A DNA stretch of 38,863 nt from Aphanothece sp. CMT-3BRIN-NPC111 (lineage in GTDB: Bacteria > Cyanobacteriota > Cyanobacteriia > Cyanobacteriales > JAHHGU01), in the NCBI GenBank assembly GCA_019359765.1, contig JAHHGU010000053.1, positions 1-38,863 on the forward strand, in the 5' to 3' direction. The position numbers and the translations under genes were made by a program. Shown here one piece after another: positions 14,998-23,352 of this stretch. Every line of letters starts with the position of its first letter. The first letter of the stretch is position 1. Below the pieces are notes generated by a model. It was given only the letters and a program-made list of their open reading frames with translations, made no database searches and was not told the origin of the DNA.

Positions 14998-15771
14998 ATG
15001 GAAAAAGGTAATCGTCAACTAAAACGGATTCTGAGTCGAAGACAGATACTTGTTTTATTTAGGGCAGTTGGAACTGCAACGCTTGTTGGATGTATACCTA
15101 GAAAATCCAACACCGCGCAGCCACAGTCGAGTGTACCTGTCCAAGCATCATCTACAGCTTCTCCAACCTTGCCCACGTGTATCGTGACTCCGGAGCAGAT
15201 TGAAGGTCCGTATTTTGTAGATGAGAAGCTTAACCGCTCTGATATCCGATCCGATCCCTCAGATAATTCGGTGACAGAGGGGATGCCACTTCAACTGACG
15301 CTGCGTGTGTCTCAGGTTAGCAGTGGTGGCTGCACACCAGTTAAAGATGCGATCGTGGATCTTTGGAATTGTGACGCGCTGGGTGTCTATTCGGATGTGA
15401 AAGATCCCAGTTTCACTACCATTGGGAAAAAGTTTTTACGTGGGTATCAAGTGACGGATGCTGATGGAACTGTTCAGTTTACAACTACTTATCCTGGTTG
15501 GTATGAAGGTAGATCAGTTCATATGCATGTTAAAGTTCGCACAAATGCCAGATCAGGCAAGAGTTATGAGTTTACGACACAGTTGTACTTTGATGACTCA
15601 ATCACGGATCTGGTACACGCACAGGCACCATATGCCAGCAAGGGACAGGGTAGGTTGAAGAATGCTGGAGACATGTTCTTTAACGCCGGTGGAGAGAAAA
15701 CGTTGCTCACACTCACCAAAACAAACCAAGCTTACGCAGCAACGCTCAGTATTGGGCTTCAGCCAGTTTGA
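14998..15771 (+). CDS. intradiol ring-cleavage dioxygenase, probably exported
   Basis: 257 residues. The N-terminus has a twin-arginine-like motif (LSRRQILVL) followed by a hydrophobic run ending LVGC, so Tat export and lipid attachment at Cys32 are both possible. The catalytic beta-sandwich shows the Fe(III) ligands of protocatechuate/catechol intradiol dioxygenases: Tyr131 (GVYSDV), Tyr169 (YPGWYEGR), His175 and His177 (VHMHVKV). IEGPYFVDEKLNRSDI is the family's usual entry motif. Exported intradiol enzymes of this type are known in several bacteria with unclear substrates. It lies 137 bp after the haem-type membrane gene. Confidence 0.9.
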   Translation: MEKGNRQLKRILSRRQILVLFRAVGTATLVGCIPRKSNTAQPQSSVPVQASSTASPTLPTCIVTPEQIEGPYFVDEKLNRSDIRSDPSDNSVTEGMPLQLTLRVSQVSSGGCTPVKDAIVDLWNCDALGVYSDVKDPSFTTIGKKFLRGYQVTDADGTVQFTTTYPGWYEGRSVHMHVKVRTNARSGKSYEFTTQLYFDDSITDLVHAQAPYASKGQGRLKNAGDMFFNAGGEKTLLTLTKTNQAYAATLSIGLQPV

Positions 15772-15789
15772 TAGTATAGTTATCAAACA

Positions 15790-15829
15790 GAATTCAGGAG
15801 TCAGGAGCCAGAATTCAGAATTAATTCTG
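15790..15829. repeat. AATTCAGGAGTCAGGAG-type dispersed repeat
   Basis: Short direct repeats (GAATTCAG twice, TCAGGAG twice) follow the dioxygenase stop. This motif style is very common in intergenic DNA of filamentous cyanobacteria. No gene is seen in 15772-15995. Confidence 0.5.
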
Positions 15830-15995
15830 TGCGAGCTGTTTTGGAAAGACCTAACATAAAAACTCCGTGTTTGATGTATTGCAGCTAGAGAGGGAGCTAG
15901 AGGTAAGGCTACTACTTTATGCTGGAATCAGTACCAATAAAGCAAAACCGGGCAACAATTTCCGTGCAATTAGGTGCAAGCTCTGAGTCAATACA

Positions 15996-16745
15996 TTAAT
16001 CAACAATTGTTACTTTGGTACCTAACTTCACCCAACCCTTTTCAATTAACTGCTGCAATGTGTTTGAGTCGAGATGGATGCAGCCACCTGAGTTAGCTTG
16101 ACCAATATTCTCCGGATTGTCTGTACCATGAAGTGCGATTGAGAACCAGTAGGGTGTTCCCTGAAATGTACTCATCTTGGGACCCGTGATGCTTGTCGTG
16201 GAAGTAAGTCCGATATAGCCATTTCCATAGGCTCTGTCTGGGCTACCGTTCCCATCAAAGTCAAGATAACTCATATTTTTGAATAGCTGAGCTAATCCTT
16301 GCTTAGGGTTAACTAAGTTGCGATACTGGCTAACTTTGGCAAAACGCTTCACGTTATCTTGGGCAATCTGGTTGTACTCAGAATTTTTGTAGAGAATCAA
16401 GTCTACGCTCATCTCCCCTGTGGGAGTAACAAAGTCATTCATGTTTTGTTTATCTTTGAGTCCGCCCTTGCCAATGCCAATAGTTCCCTTATAAATCGGA
16501 ACGCTTTGGTTATTGAGTACCTCTAAGCGCTTGTCTACTCGATGAATGACTAGCGAGTAGCGTTCTTCTTGAATGCTGTTGAGTTTATGAACATTATTTA
16601 CGGATGCTGGCGAGGATTGTGCCTTGGCTTCAGCTACGTTTTTTGGAGTTAGAACGGCAGAATCCGATGATGTACAAGCGCATAGAGCTATTGGTAGTAG
16701 CGCAACTAAGAGCCAGTTTGAGATAAGACGAGATGTTGTGAACAC
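15996..16745 (-). CDS. L,D-transpeptidase (YkuD domain), probable lipoprotein
   Basis: 249 residues from a GTG start. A signal peptide (TSRLISNWLLVALLPIAL) ends in CAC, with Cys24 as likely lipid-anchored residue. After a linker of about 40 residues, the YkuD fold ends with HGTDN (His206) and the catalytic NSGGCIHL (Cys222). Here the usual Arg after the Cys-Ile pair is His, a recurrent variant. Such enzymes form 3-3 peptidoglycan crosslinks or attach proteins to the wall, working in the periplasm. It lies just downstream of the methyltransferase gene (26-bp gap, same strand). Confidence 0.87.
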   Translation of the reverse strand: MFTTSRLISNWLLVALLPIALCACTSSDSAVLTPKNVAEAKAQSSPASVNNVHKLNSIQEERYSLVIHRVDKRLEVLNNQSVPIYKGTIGIGKGGLKDKQNMNDFVTPTGEMSVDLILYKNSEYNQIAQDNVKRFAKVSQYRNLVNPKQGLAQLFKNMSYLDFDGNGSPDRAYGNGYIGLTSTTSITGPKMSTFQGTPYWFSIALHGTDNPENIGQANSGGCIHLDSNTLQQLIEKGWVKLGTKVTIVD

Positions 16746-16771
16746 AACTAACCTAACTGGGGCTTGCTCAA

Positions 16772-17485
16772 CTAATTCTCATCATATAAGGGAGAGCCTG
16801 TAAATTGTTCTACTGAGGACACGATAATTAGTGATAGAGGATGCTGCGTTGTTGGCTCGATTGGTTCAATACATTGGCGTATCTGCAACTTTGCTTGGTT
16901 ACAAGCTGTCAGCCACGAACTGAGCGTCCGAAAATACCAAGGCATTGGCTCCCACTCCTCCTCGCCAAAGCTCGTGAAACGCTCGGTTCGCCAGCCCTCC
17001 TTGTATGCAGCGTCACCACACGCACTCCACGGGTGAACTGTCTGCACAACTAAGTGTCCATTAGGCACTAGAACTGTACCAAGCACAGCCAGCAACGGTA
17101 CAATATTTTCCCCTAACAGTGAGAAGTTACAGACAACGAGATCGTATAATCCATCAAGTTGATTTGGGTCGTTGACGATCTGATCATACGTGAGGGTGCA
17201 AAACCTACCACCACCTGCTGCCTGAGCTTGTTGAACTAAAGCAGGACTCCCATCTACCCCAAAGGCTTCGATACCGCGTTCGTTTAATGCGCGTACAAGC
17301 CAACCTTCACCACATCCAACATCTAGCACGCGGCGAGGTTGCAGCGCCACCAAAACCTCCACAATGGCAGCATCAGTCACAACGCGGCGACTGGATATTA
17401 GTTGCTCCCGAACTGCTTTTGTCCAAGCACGAGCATTCGTATCCCAGCTTAAACGCAAGCGGTATTCCAAATCCGATTGGGACAT
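16772..17485 (-). CDS. class I SAM-dependent methyltransferase
   Basis: 237 residues. Motif I is VLDVGCGEGWL at 53-63, followed by the acidic end of strand 2 (FGVDGSPALV, Asp78) and a motif II-like LVVCNFSLLGE. A late VVQTVHPWSACGD segment and the overall order fit small-molecule methyltransferases of the UbiG/Methyltransf_11/25 type. The substrate cannot be told. Soluble and cytoplasmic. Confidence 0.85.
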   Translation of the reverse strand: MSQSDLEYRLRLSWDTNARAWTKAVREQLISSRRVVTDAAIVEVLVALQPRRVLDVGCGEGWLVRALNERGIEAFGVDGSPALVQQAQAAGGGRFCTLTYDQIVNDPNQLDGLYDLVVCNFSLLGENIVPLLAVLGTVLVPNGHLVVQTVHPWSACGDAAYKEGWRTERFTSFGEEEWEPMPWYFRTLSSWLTACNQAKLQIRQCIEPIEPTTQHPLSLIIVSSVEQFTGSPLYDEN

Positions 17486-17518
17486 AAAAGCCTCCCCAGA
17501 ATCTTTTCCATCCTCAAC

Positions 17519-18316
17519 CTAAAGTAGAGGCGTAATCATCTTAATCCCCACAGGACATTGCTGTGGTTTACGATCCTCCCATACTAAACAACCTGTTTCA
17601 TCAAGTTTTGAGCAATCAAATTCCTGTTGTCGAGGAATTAGTTGCAGTACAAAGTTAATATATCCAGGCGTAGTGACATCTTGCGAATATTGCTCGTAAT
17701 CGAGTAAGCCCAGTTCATAGGCAATCCAACTTGGAGGCACTTCTCCAGGTCGAGTTCGCTCAAAATAGGTAGCGAGAGATTCTGCAACAGGACTAATGCC
17801 CAGGTAAGTTTTTCCCTGAGCTGGACCAATAATTTTGAGCCAGCTACCAGAAAGGTCATGAGGTGGGTAGCTGTAAATAAAAGCCTGATAATCTCCCGCA
17901 GGAACTTCAACTTGGCAGATATCATATTGACCTGCATATTGGGCTACTGGTAAATCTGATTCTGGAAGCTCGATATCGAAACCCCCGCAGAGAATCAACC
18001 GACCATAGGGAATGCAGAGCTTGCCACCTATTCGTGCTGTCCATTGAGCTTCTTCCTGTGCGTTGAGTTCCCCAACGACAACTCTTAAGGAAAATCCATC
18101 GTCCTGATAGGTTCCGACAGGCAAAATTAGCCCCTCATCAACTATTTGCATGACCTGTTGTTGGCTGCCCTCAAGGAGCAAGTTCATACAATCGTAGTAA
18201 GAGGTTACTCCCCCGGAATTTTGGGAAAATAAGGCAAAGGCAGCACCATCGTTAGAAAGATAAAATTCTAATCGGTTTTGAGAAATTAGGCTCTCTGAAT
18301 TATTTTGTGACACCAT
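17519..18316 (-). CDS. hypothetical protein, 265 aa, coupled to an upstream membrane protein
   Basis: A soluble, acidic protein with no signal peptide and no motif I recognise. Features include an N-terminal stretch ISQNRLEFYLSNDGAAFALF and a C-terminal Cys-containing tail (ECDS-like FDCSKLDETGCLVW; QQCPVGIKM) with three Cys that could be structural or metal-binding. Its ATG (18314-18316) shares one base with the stop of the preceding gene (TTA/CAT overlap), so the two are translationally coupled and likely act together. Function unknown. Confidence 0.75.
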   Translation of the reverse strand: MVSQNNSESLISQNRLEFYLSNDGAAFALFSQNSGGVTSYYDCMNLLLEGSQQQVMQIVDEGLILPVGTYQDDGFSLRVVVGELNAQEEAQWTARIGGKLCIPYGRLILCGGFDIELPESDLPVAQYAGQYDICQVEVPAGDYQAFIYSYPPHDLSGSWLKIIGPAQGKTYLGISPVAESLATYFERTRPGEVPPSWIAYELGLLDYEQYSQDVTTPGYINFVLQLIPRQQEFDCSKLDETGCLVWEDRKPQQCPVGIKMITPLL

Positions 18317-18810
18317 TAAACACCGTCGCCTGCATTAGGTGTTTGCCCCTGCACAATAGCTGTCAGTTCTCGGCAACTTCGGTTAGCTTCTACCCAAAAA
18401 GCACACAAGGAGACAAATATCATGACTATGGGCATCCCTAAAAATATTACAGCCATCTCACTAGGCATGGCACCTGCTAATGCCATTGGGACAGTCGCAC
18501 TGTACCAGAAAAAGAACCAGAATCCCAAAAAGGCGAGAACTATCGGGTGCAAGCTCATCTGAACCTGAACAGCGGTTCCATTTTGTTGTGTCTCAAAGCG
18601 TCCTCGGATGACGGGTAAAAATGAGTTGCGATAATGAATAATACGGCTGATTTGAAAACTATCTTCTGAAATGGTTCCTTGATAGGGTGCATGAACTCTA
18701 GAGAATCTGAAAACTTGAGGAGCTTCAACTTTTTCATTCATCCGTTGCAGAACCACAGGAAGGGTGTCAGGGGTAAAAATGGTAAAAGTATGGTAAGGAA
18801 AAATTTTCAT
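18316..18810 (-). CDS. hypothetical two-TM membrane protein, 164 aa
   Basis: The N-terminal 85 residues are a soluble beta-rich segment (FPYHTFTIFTPDTLPVVLQR … FSRVHAPYQGTISEDSFQI … RGRFE). Two hydrophobic helices follow at about 88-112 (IVLAFLGFWFFFWYSATVPM) and 120-142 (MAVIFLGMPIVMIFVSLCAF), then a short polar tail. This layout is common among small uncharacterised cyanobacterial proteins. The stop overlaps the start of the next gene by one base. Function unknown; position suggests a membrane anchor or partner for that protein. Confidence 0.75.
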   Translation of the reverse strand: MKIFPYHTFTIFTPDTLPVVLQRMNEKVEAPQVFRFSRVHAPYQGTISEDSFQISRIIHYRNSFLPVIRGRFETQQNGTAVQVQMSLHPIVLAFLGFWFFFWYSATVPMALAGAMPSEMAVIFLGMPIVMIFVSLCAFWVEANRSCRELTAIVQGQTPNAGDGV

Positions 18811-19072
18811 AGGTACTGATTGGCTGCTGCCTACGAGCCAATCTATCTTAGGAAAGCACAGCGTTAAGCAATTTGGACTTTATTTAGCTTCACCTTTGAA
18901 GTTAGTTTTTCCGCAAAATATGGTCAACTAATGCTAATTAGAGCCACTTACAGTAAATTGCAAGTTGGTGAAGTACAGAAATAGCCCACCCGCGCTACCT
19001 TGCCCCCTCCCCTTAATACTTGTCATTACCCACATTTTTTCAGTAGTCAAACTAATGCTTTCCTTGGCAGCC

Positions 19073-19190
19073 AGCCTGGGGTTTAAACCCCAGGCTGATA
19101 GCGCGCATTCCGTTAAAACGGACTATAGATGTTTTAAATAAGTCGGTTAAAACCGACTTAAGCTATTAGCCCGGAACTTAAGTTCCGGGC
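19073..19190. repeat. array of four consecutive palindromes with TTAA cores
   Basis: Four dyads in 118 bp: 19073-19096 (24 bp, perfect, core TTTAAA), 19109-19122 (TCCGTT/AACGGA), 19139-19160 (arms TAAGTCGGTT/AACCGACTTA) and 19169-19190 (22 bp, perfect, core CTTAAG). Arms differ but the AT core is shared, and each is separated by 12-16 bp. Such arrays occur in several cyanobacteria between genes. The last stands just after the thioredoxin-NHL gene on the minus strand and may stop its transcript. The rest of 18811-19214 has no gene. Confidence 0.8.
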
Positions 19191-19214
19191 GGGATAACTC
19201 TTAATAATAAATAT

Positions 19215-20732
19215 TTAGCTAATAGGAATACAAGCGTAGGGAGAACAAAGCATAGGAAATTGCAGCGTCGTCACTTTCAGAGAATTAAGACTGAGGCGAC
19301 GAAGGGCATGGTTATTAGTATCTGCAATATAAAGATAGTTATAGGCGTAGGTTAAACCAGACGGTTCTGAGAAATAGGCATCGGTGCCAATTCCGTCTTT
19401 GTATCCCACTTGAGAGTTTCCGCAGATGGTCTGACACTCTCTACTAGCTGGGTGAACTCGCTTGATTTTGTGATTGTAGGTATCTGCTATCCAAACATAG
19501 CCTTCAGCATAAACTACTCCGGAACTGTGTTGCAATCTGGCATCGCCGCCAATACCATCAACATCACCAAACCCAAACAGTTGACCGCTGCCACAAACGG
19601 TACGAGCTAAAGGAACGTCTCCCAGCTTAATAGCACGAATTGAACTAGTTTCGCTATCTGCCGCAAACACTTCGTCTCCATTCGTTGTTATGCCGCTAGG
19701 TTGAGCAAATGCTGCAACTTCTAAGGAACCATCAACACAAAATTCTGCTCCTGTACCTATAAATGTTTGCACGGTTCCATTCGTTAAATCCATCATCCAA
19801 ATTTGATGTGAGCCAGCCATAGCAATATAGAGTTTATCTCCAAGCTTTACCAAGTCCCAAGGAGAATTGAGAGCCGTCATCTCAGCCTTGCCACCGTGAG
19901 GGAAAAGTAATTGACTTTGAGTTCCGGTTCCAGCTAGCGTACTAACCTGTTGAGAACGCAAATCTATAAGTCTCAGCAAGTGATTTCCGGTATCTGCTAC
20001 ATATAGTGCCATTCGCTCCTGGTCGAACGCCATTCCTTGCGGTGCAAAAAACTGAGCCGTTTTCCAGTCTCCATCTTTCCATCCAGATTCTCCGGTTCCA
20101 ATCACAGCTTTTGTTGTGCCATCCAAGGATGTAATGACAATGCGGTGGTGTCCGGTATCGGCAATAAATAAAAAGTCAGTTTGTTCTGATGCCAATACTT
20201 TTCCAGGAAATAACAGAGGGGAGGTAAGTAAGGTTTGCTTTGGCTCTAAGCTCAATCGTAAAACTTCCAAATCAAGAGTTTCTTTCCCTTGATGTTCCCG
20301 AATCAACTGCTGTATCAGGTCATCTAAAACTTTTCGCTGACCTTCACCAGAAATAGTTGCCACTACATACCCTTGGGGGTCGATGACGACAAAGGTGGGC
20401 CATGCGCGCACTGTATACTGATCCCAAAGTTGGCGATCGCTATCTACTACAACCGGATGCTTGATTTCGTAACGCCAAAGTGATTGCTCAATGCTATCTC
20501 GATGTTGTTCATGGTCAAACTTCGCCGTGTGAACACCAATAACGACGAGGTAATTTTTGTATTTCTGTTCAAGATAGTTGAGGTCAGGAATAACGTGCAG
20601 GCAGTTAATACAGCCTTTCGTCCAAAAATCTAAGATGATAATTCGCCCTCGCAGAGCCTTAATCGATAGAGGACTCTCACAATTGAGCCAGGGAAGATTT
20701 TTAGGGAGTTCTGGCGCTCTAACACGAACCAT
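19215..20732 (-). CDS. thioredoxin-like domain plus NHL-repeat propeller (NHLRC2-like)
   Basis: 505 residues. Residues 1-150 are a TlpA/thioredoxin-like fold with the CINC redox motif at 41-44 (FWTKGCINCLHVIPDL) and the cis-Pro region AWPTFVVIDPQG. From about 170 to 490 follow six NHL blades, seen as repeated LFIADTGHHRIV, LYVADTGNHLLRL, VWIADTYNHKIKRV and LYIADTNNHALRRL. The whole matches the NHLRC2 architecture found from bacteria to humans. A disulfide/thiol role with propeller-mediated binding is expected; the partner is unknown. No signal peptide, so cytoplasmic. Confidence 0.9.
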   Translation of the reverse strand: MVRVRAPELPKNLPWLNCESPLSIKALRGRIIILDFWTKGCINCLHVIPDLNYLEQKYKNYLVVIGVHTAKFDHEQHRDSIEQSLWRYEIKHPVVVDSDRQLWDQYTVRAWPTFVVIDPQGYVVATISGEGQRKVLDDLIQQLIREHQGKETLDLEVLRLSLEPKQTLLTSPLLFPGKVLASEQTDFLFIADTGHHRIVITSLDGTTKAVIGTGESGWKDGDWKTAQFFAPQGMAFDQERMALYVADTGNHLLRLIDLRSQQVSTLAGTGTQSQLLFPHGGKAEMTALNSPWDLVKLGDKLYIAMAGSHQIWMMDLTNGTVQTFIGTGAEFCVDGSLEVAAFAQPSGITTNGDEVFAADSETSSIRAIKLGDVPLARTVCGSGQLFGFGDVDGIGGDARLQHSSGVVYAEGYVWIADTYNHKIKRVHPASRECQTICGNSQVGYKDGIGTDAYFSEPSGLTYAYNYLYIADTNNHALRRLSLNSLKVTTLQFPMLCSPYACIPIS

Positions 20733-20782
20733 TGTTATTTATTGGGGCAACAGAAATTTTAATTAACTTCCAGCAACAGTAG

Positions 20783-20803
20783 AGACGTTTAGGCGGAACG
20801 TCT
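20783..20803. repeat. AGACGTT/AACGTCT hairpin after the GTPase gene
   Basis: Perfect 7-bp arms at 20783-20789 and 20797-20803 with a 7-nt loop, five bases past the GTPase stop on the minus strand. It may be a dispersed repeat that also ends transcription; no clear T-run follows. Confidence 0.45.
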
Positions 20804-20807
20804 TTGC

Positions 20808-22277
20808 TCAAGCTGAACGACCCAAATCGACTTTGGCTGTCAATTCCTGCTTAATGCGGTTGAGAATTGAGGTTTCATCTAGCGATGCGAGAATGCGGCT
20901 GACAACAGCTTTGGGACCATCTGGTCCCCAAGATGCCCCATTCGCGAGATAAGTCTTAGTCACCTGTCCGATTGCATAAGAAGAGACACCAACGACCCCC
21001 GCCTGAGTCAGCGCCACAGAAATATAAGGAGCTAAAGATGCTCCACCAGTTGCTGGCACTGAAAGACCTAGTAAGCCTTTCAGGGAACTCAAACCCAAGG
21101 TAGCTAGGAGTTCACTAGCACCGATGCCGCCCATGCTGAGGGCGATTTTTTGTAACAGGCTCATTGCTCCCTGCTCGGTCATGGGGAGGCCATAGAGCCG
21201 CGATAAAGTCAAAATCATGACAATATCGATCGCCGCACCAGCGAGGAGGTCTACCACAGTAACGGGGTTAAGTGCGATCGCAACTGCCTTGGTCATCACC
21301 GCCTTCCAAATCAGCTGATTTGCACTTTCATCCCGAATCGTCATTTTCCGCTGCACCAGCTGCTCATTAATCTCCCCGGCATATAGCATCGTGTTCAGGG
21401 CAACCAGCGATTTACCTTCCCGGTGCAAAATCTCCAGGATTTTCAGCTTCAATTCCTCCACCTGAGGCTTCCCAAGACTCCGCTGGACTCCCATGCTGCC
21501 ATCAGGGCGTCGCACAGCTTGGGCTACTAAGGGCGAGGCAGCCACCATGACAATTTCTGCTGGTGAGAGCAACTGCCGCACCCGCTCATCTCTAATTTTG
21601 CGGTAAATCGCCTGCCTGTCCGCTTCTGGATATTGGTCTATTTTGTTGAAAACGAGCAACATGGGTTTGCCAACTTCCCGCAGTTGGGAAAGCGCCTCGT
21701 ATTCCACCTTCGTCATGTCCCCAGCAATGATGAACAAAATCAAATCCACCTGTGTGGCAACCTGATGCGCCAAGGCTTCGCGGGTTTCACCATCTACTTC
21801 GTCAATCCCAGGGGTATCAATCAATTCCACCTGAGAATTGCCTGGACCTGGCAGGGCGACTCGCAAAACGTCGTCTAGAGAGCCGCTATTTTGAAACGTC
21901 TCTACACGCCAGCTGGCTCCTGTAGGAGCGCGTGTAACACCATGAAGCGGCCCGGTTTCAAATACGTTTTGACCTAGTAGGGCATTCAGCAGCGAAGATT
22001 TTCCTCGCCCCACCATGCCAAAAGCGGCAATCTGCACTACAGAGCGTTCTAATTTGTCCAGCATGGTTGCCAGTCCCCCTATTTCTGGCTCCAAACCAGC
22101 TCGCTCTTGCTGGCTTAAGTCGAGATTATCTACCAGTTCCCGTAGGGCGTCCTGAGCTTGTTTATAGTTTAGTTCTGCCTGAATTTCTTCAAAACTCAAA
22201 ATGGCACTGTCTAGTTCCCGATCCAGGTCGCTGGAACTCTGGTTATTAGGGTTAGGATTAAACGCCGAATCAATCAA
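20808..22277 (-). CDS. dynamin/Era-type GTPase with C-terminal DUF697-like region
   Basis: 489 residues. GTPase motifs: G1 GMVGRGKSS at 87-95, a Thr-containing switch I (GVTRAPTG, about 113-120), G3 DTPG at 154-157 and G4 NKID at 211-214. The C-terminal half (from about 320) is hydrophobic and Ala/Gly-rich with likely membrane-inserting helices (AVAIALNPVTVVDLLAGAAI; VMILTLSRLYGLPM), typical of DUF697 GTPases of cyanobacteria. It probably works at a membrane; the cellular role is unknown. Start ATG 22277 is followed by a polar Asn/Ser-rich leader. It is the first gene of a minus-strand series. Confidence 0.88.
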   Translation of the reverse strand: MIDSAFNPNPNNQSSSDLDRELDSAILSFEEIQAELNYKQAQDALRELVDNLDLSQQERAGLEPEIGGLATMLDKLERSVVQIAAFGMVGRGKSSLLNALLGQNVFETGPLHGVTRAPTGASWRVETFQNSGSLDDVLRVALPGPGNSQVELIDTPGIDEVDGETREALAHQVATQVDLILFIIAGDMTKVEYEALSQLREVGKPMLLVFNKIDQYPEADRQAIYRKIRDERVRQLLSPAEIVMVAASPLVAQAVRRPDGSMGVQRSLGKPQVEELKLKILEILHREGKSLVALNTMLYAGEINEQLVQRKMTIRDESANQLIWKAVMTKAVAIALNPVTVVDLLAGAAIDIVMILTLSRLYGLPMTEQGAMSLLQKIALSMGGIGASELLATLGLSSLKGLLGLSVPATGGASLAPYISVALTQAGVVGVSSYAIGQVTKTYLANGASWGPDGPKAVVSRILASLDETSILNRIKQELTAKVDLGRSA

Positions 22278-22507
22278 ATCGCACCTCCTCTTCTGGGCTG
22301 GGTAGAGAAATGTCTCTTCTTTAGCTGCTTAGCGCACGCATTGCTGATACTGCTTCGATCCTAGCTATTGCAGGTTTAATTTGGCGTTAGGGAAAGTCGA
22401 ATGAGTTTTGATTTTAGTTTTTAGATTGACCTCGCCCACAGACTAAGCACGTATTGCAAGGTGTTTGCTATCGTGAGTTTTTAGAGCCGCTGAAAATCAG
22501 AGCAATT

Positions 22508-22771
22508 GTGAGTTCTAAGCATCTGCCAGAAACCACCGCCCATGTCCGGATTACCCAACAGTCCTGGCAACAGGGAAGAATTGAAGGGGAAGTTAGTGCG
22601 GGTGAATATGTGTGGGAGTTCCAATGGTGTTTCCGACGAGGCCAACTCTCGGTCAAACCTTCTTTGGGACGTGCCTTGATTCAAGAGCCGTTGGGTCGAT
22701 TTTTAGAGAAGTGGGACTACCAGTTAGAGCCTGGAGGAGACTATGCCTTCACTATTCGGGCAGAACTTTAA
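22508..22771 (+). CDS. DUF3146 family protein
   Basis: About 87 residues from GTG 22508 (SSKHLPETTAHVRITQQSW; SVKPSLGRALIQEPLGRF; YQLEPGGDYAFTIRAEL). It belongs, as far as I recall, to DUF3146, a small family restricted to cyanobacteria with no known role. A TTG at 22454 would add 18 residues, but the family starts near SSKHLPETTA. It is predicted soluble and beta-rich. Its neighbourhood (YqgF, DUF3084, ntcA) is core cyanobacterial genome. Confidence 0.7.
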   Translation: MSSKHLPETTAHVRITQQSWQQGRIEGEVSAGEYVWEFQWCFRRGQLSVKPSLGRALIQEPLGRFLEKWDYQLEPGGDYAFTIRAEL

Positions 22772-22834
22772 TTGCAGGCGTTTTCACTTGGATAAGCCAC
22801 GTCCCTGCCCTCCTACAGTAGCGATCGCGGACTG

Positions 22835-23236
22835 CTACTCCCTAGATCTTAGTTGCAGATATCGCTCAATGAGAAGGATCGCAACAATGTCATCTACGGG
22901 TCGAGGTGGCTGCCGCAATCCCTGTGGAAGCAGGCGTTTGAGACCCTTTGGTGGGTACATTTGCCAGTAGCGATCGCGCGCTTCCAAGCTGCTGTAGCGC
23001 TCATCCACTAGGACAATGGGCACCCCTGTTAAGTTGCTTTTTAGTTTCTGTTTCCAGCTCTTTGCTGTGGTTTGATCTCCCATCACCAGTGTGGCAATGG
23101 GAAACTTTTGACACAATGCCATGATTGTGGCGATCGCTTCTTCTGCTGGCACAACCTTGTGGTAGTGCAGTTGCTGATCTAGCCCTATGACAGCTAAGCC
23201 ACACTTATCGCGCCCTGGATCGAAGCCCAAAATCAT
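22835..23236 (-). CDS. YqgF/RuvX-like RNase H-fold nuclease (pre-16S rRNA processing)
   Basis: 133 residues, the normal length. The RNase H-like fold shows Asp6 in ILGFDPGRDKCGLAV, the DER motif at 78-80 (LVDERYSS) and Asp115/Asp116 in RPVDDIVAILL. Family members trim the 5' end of 16S rRNA precursors or act as putative Holliday-junction resolvases. The cyanobacterial form is somewhat divergent from E. coli YqgF. It acts in the cytoplasm. Confidence 0.8.
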   Translation of the reverse strand: MILGFDPGRDKCGLAVIGLDQQLHYHKVVPAEEAIATIMALCQKFPIATLVMGDQTTAKSWKQKLKSNLTGVPIVLVDERYSSLEARDRYWQMYPPKGLKRLLPQGLRQPPRPVDDIVAILLIERYLQLRSRE

Positions 23237-23243
23237 CTTAATA

Positions 23244-23271
23244 GCGATTAGTGATTAGCGATTAGCTATTA
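23244..23271. repeat. heptamer repeat GYKATTA x4
   Basis: Four contiguous 7-bp units, GCGATTA, GTGATTA, GCGATTA and GCTATTA, lie just upstream of the nuclease gene. Related TTAGC words continue towards 23352. This matches the short tandem heptamers typical of cyanobacterial gaps. Confidence 0.6.
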
Positions 23272-23352
23272 GCTTAACGGATTTGTAGGTTATTAAACTT
23301 ACTAATTCTGTATACGCTCTTTATCTAAAGCTAACTGCTAAAAGCTAATTGC

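Noticed and set aside
19073..19190. CRISPR array
   Set aside because: The palindromes differ in sequence and the intervals are only 12-16 bp, so there are no identical repeats or spacer-sized units.
23244..23271. CRISPR-like repeat
   Set aside because: The units are contiguous heptamers without spacers.
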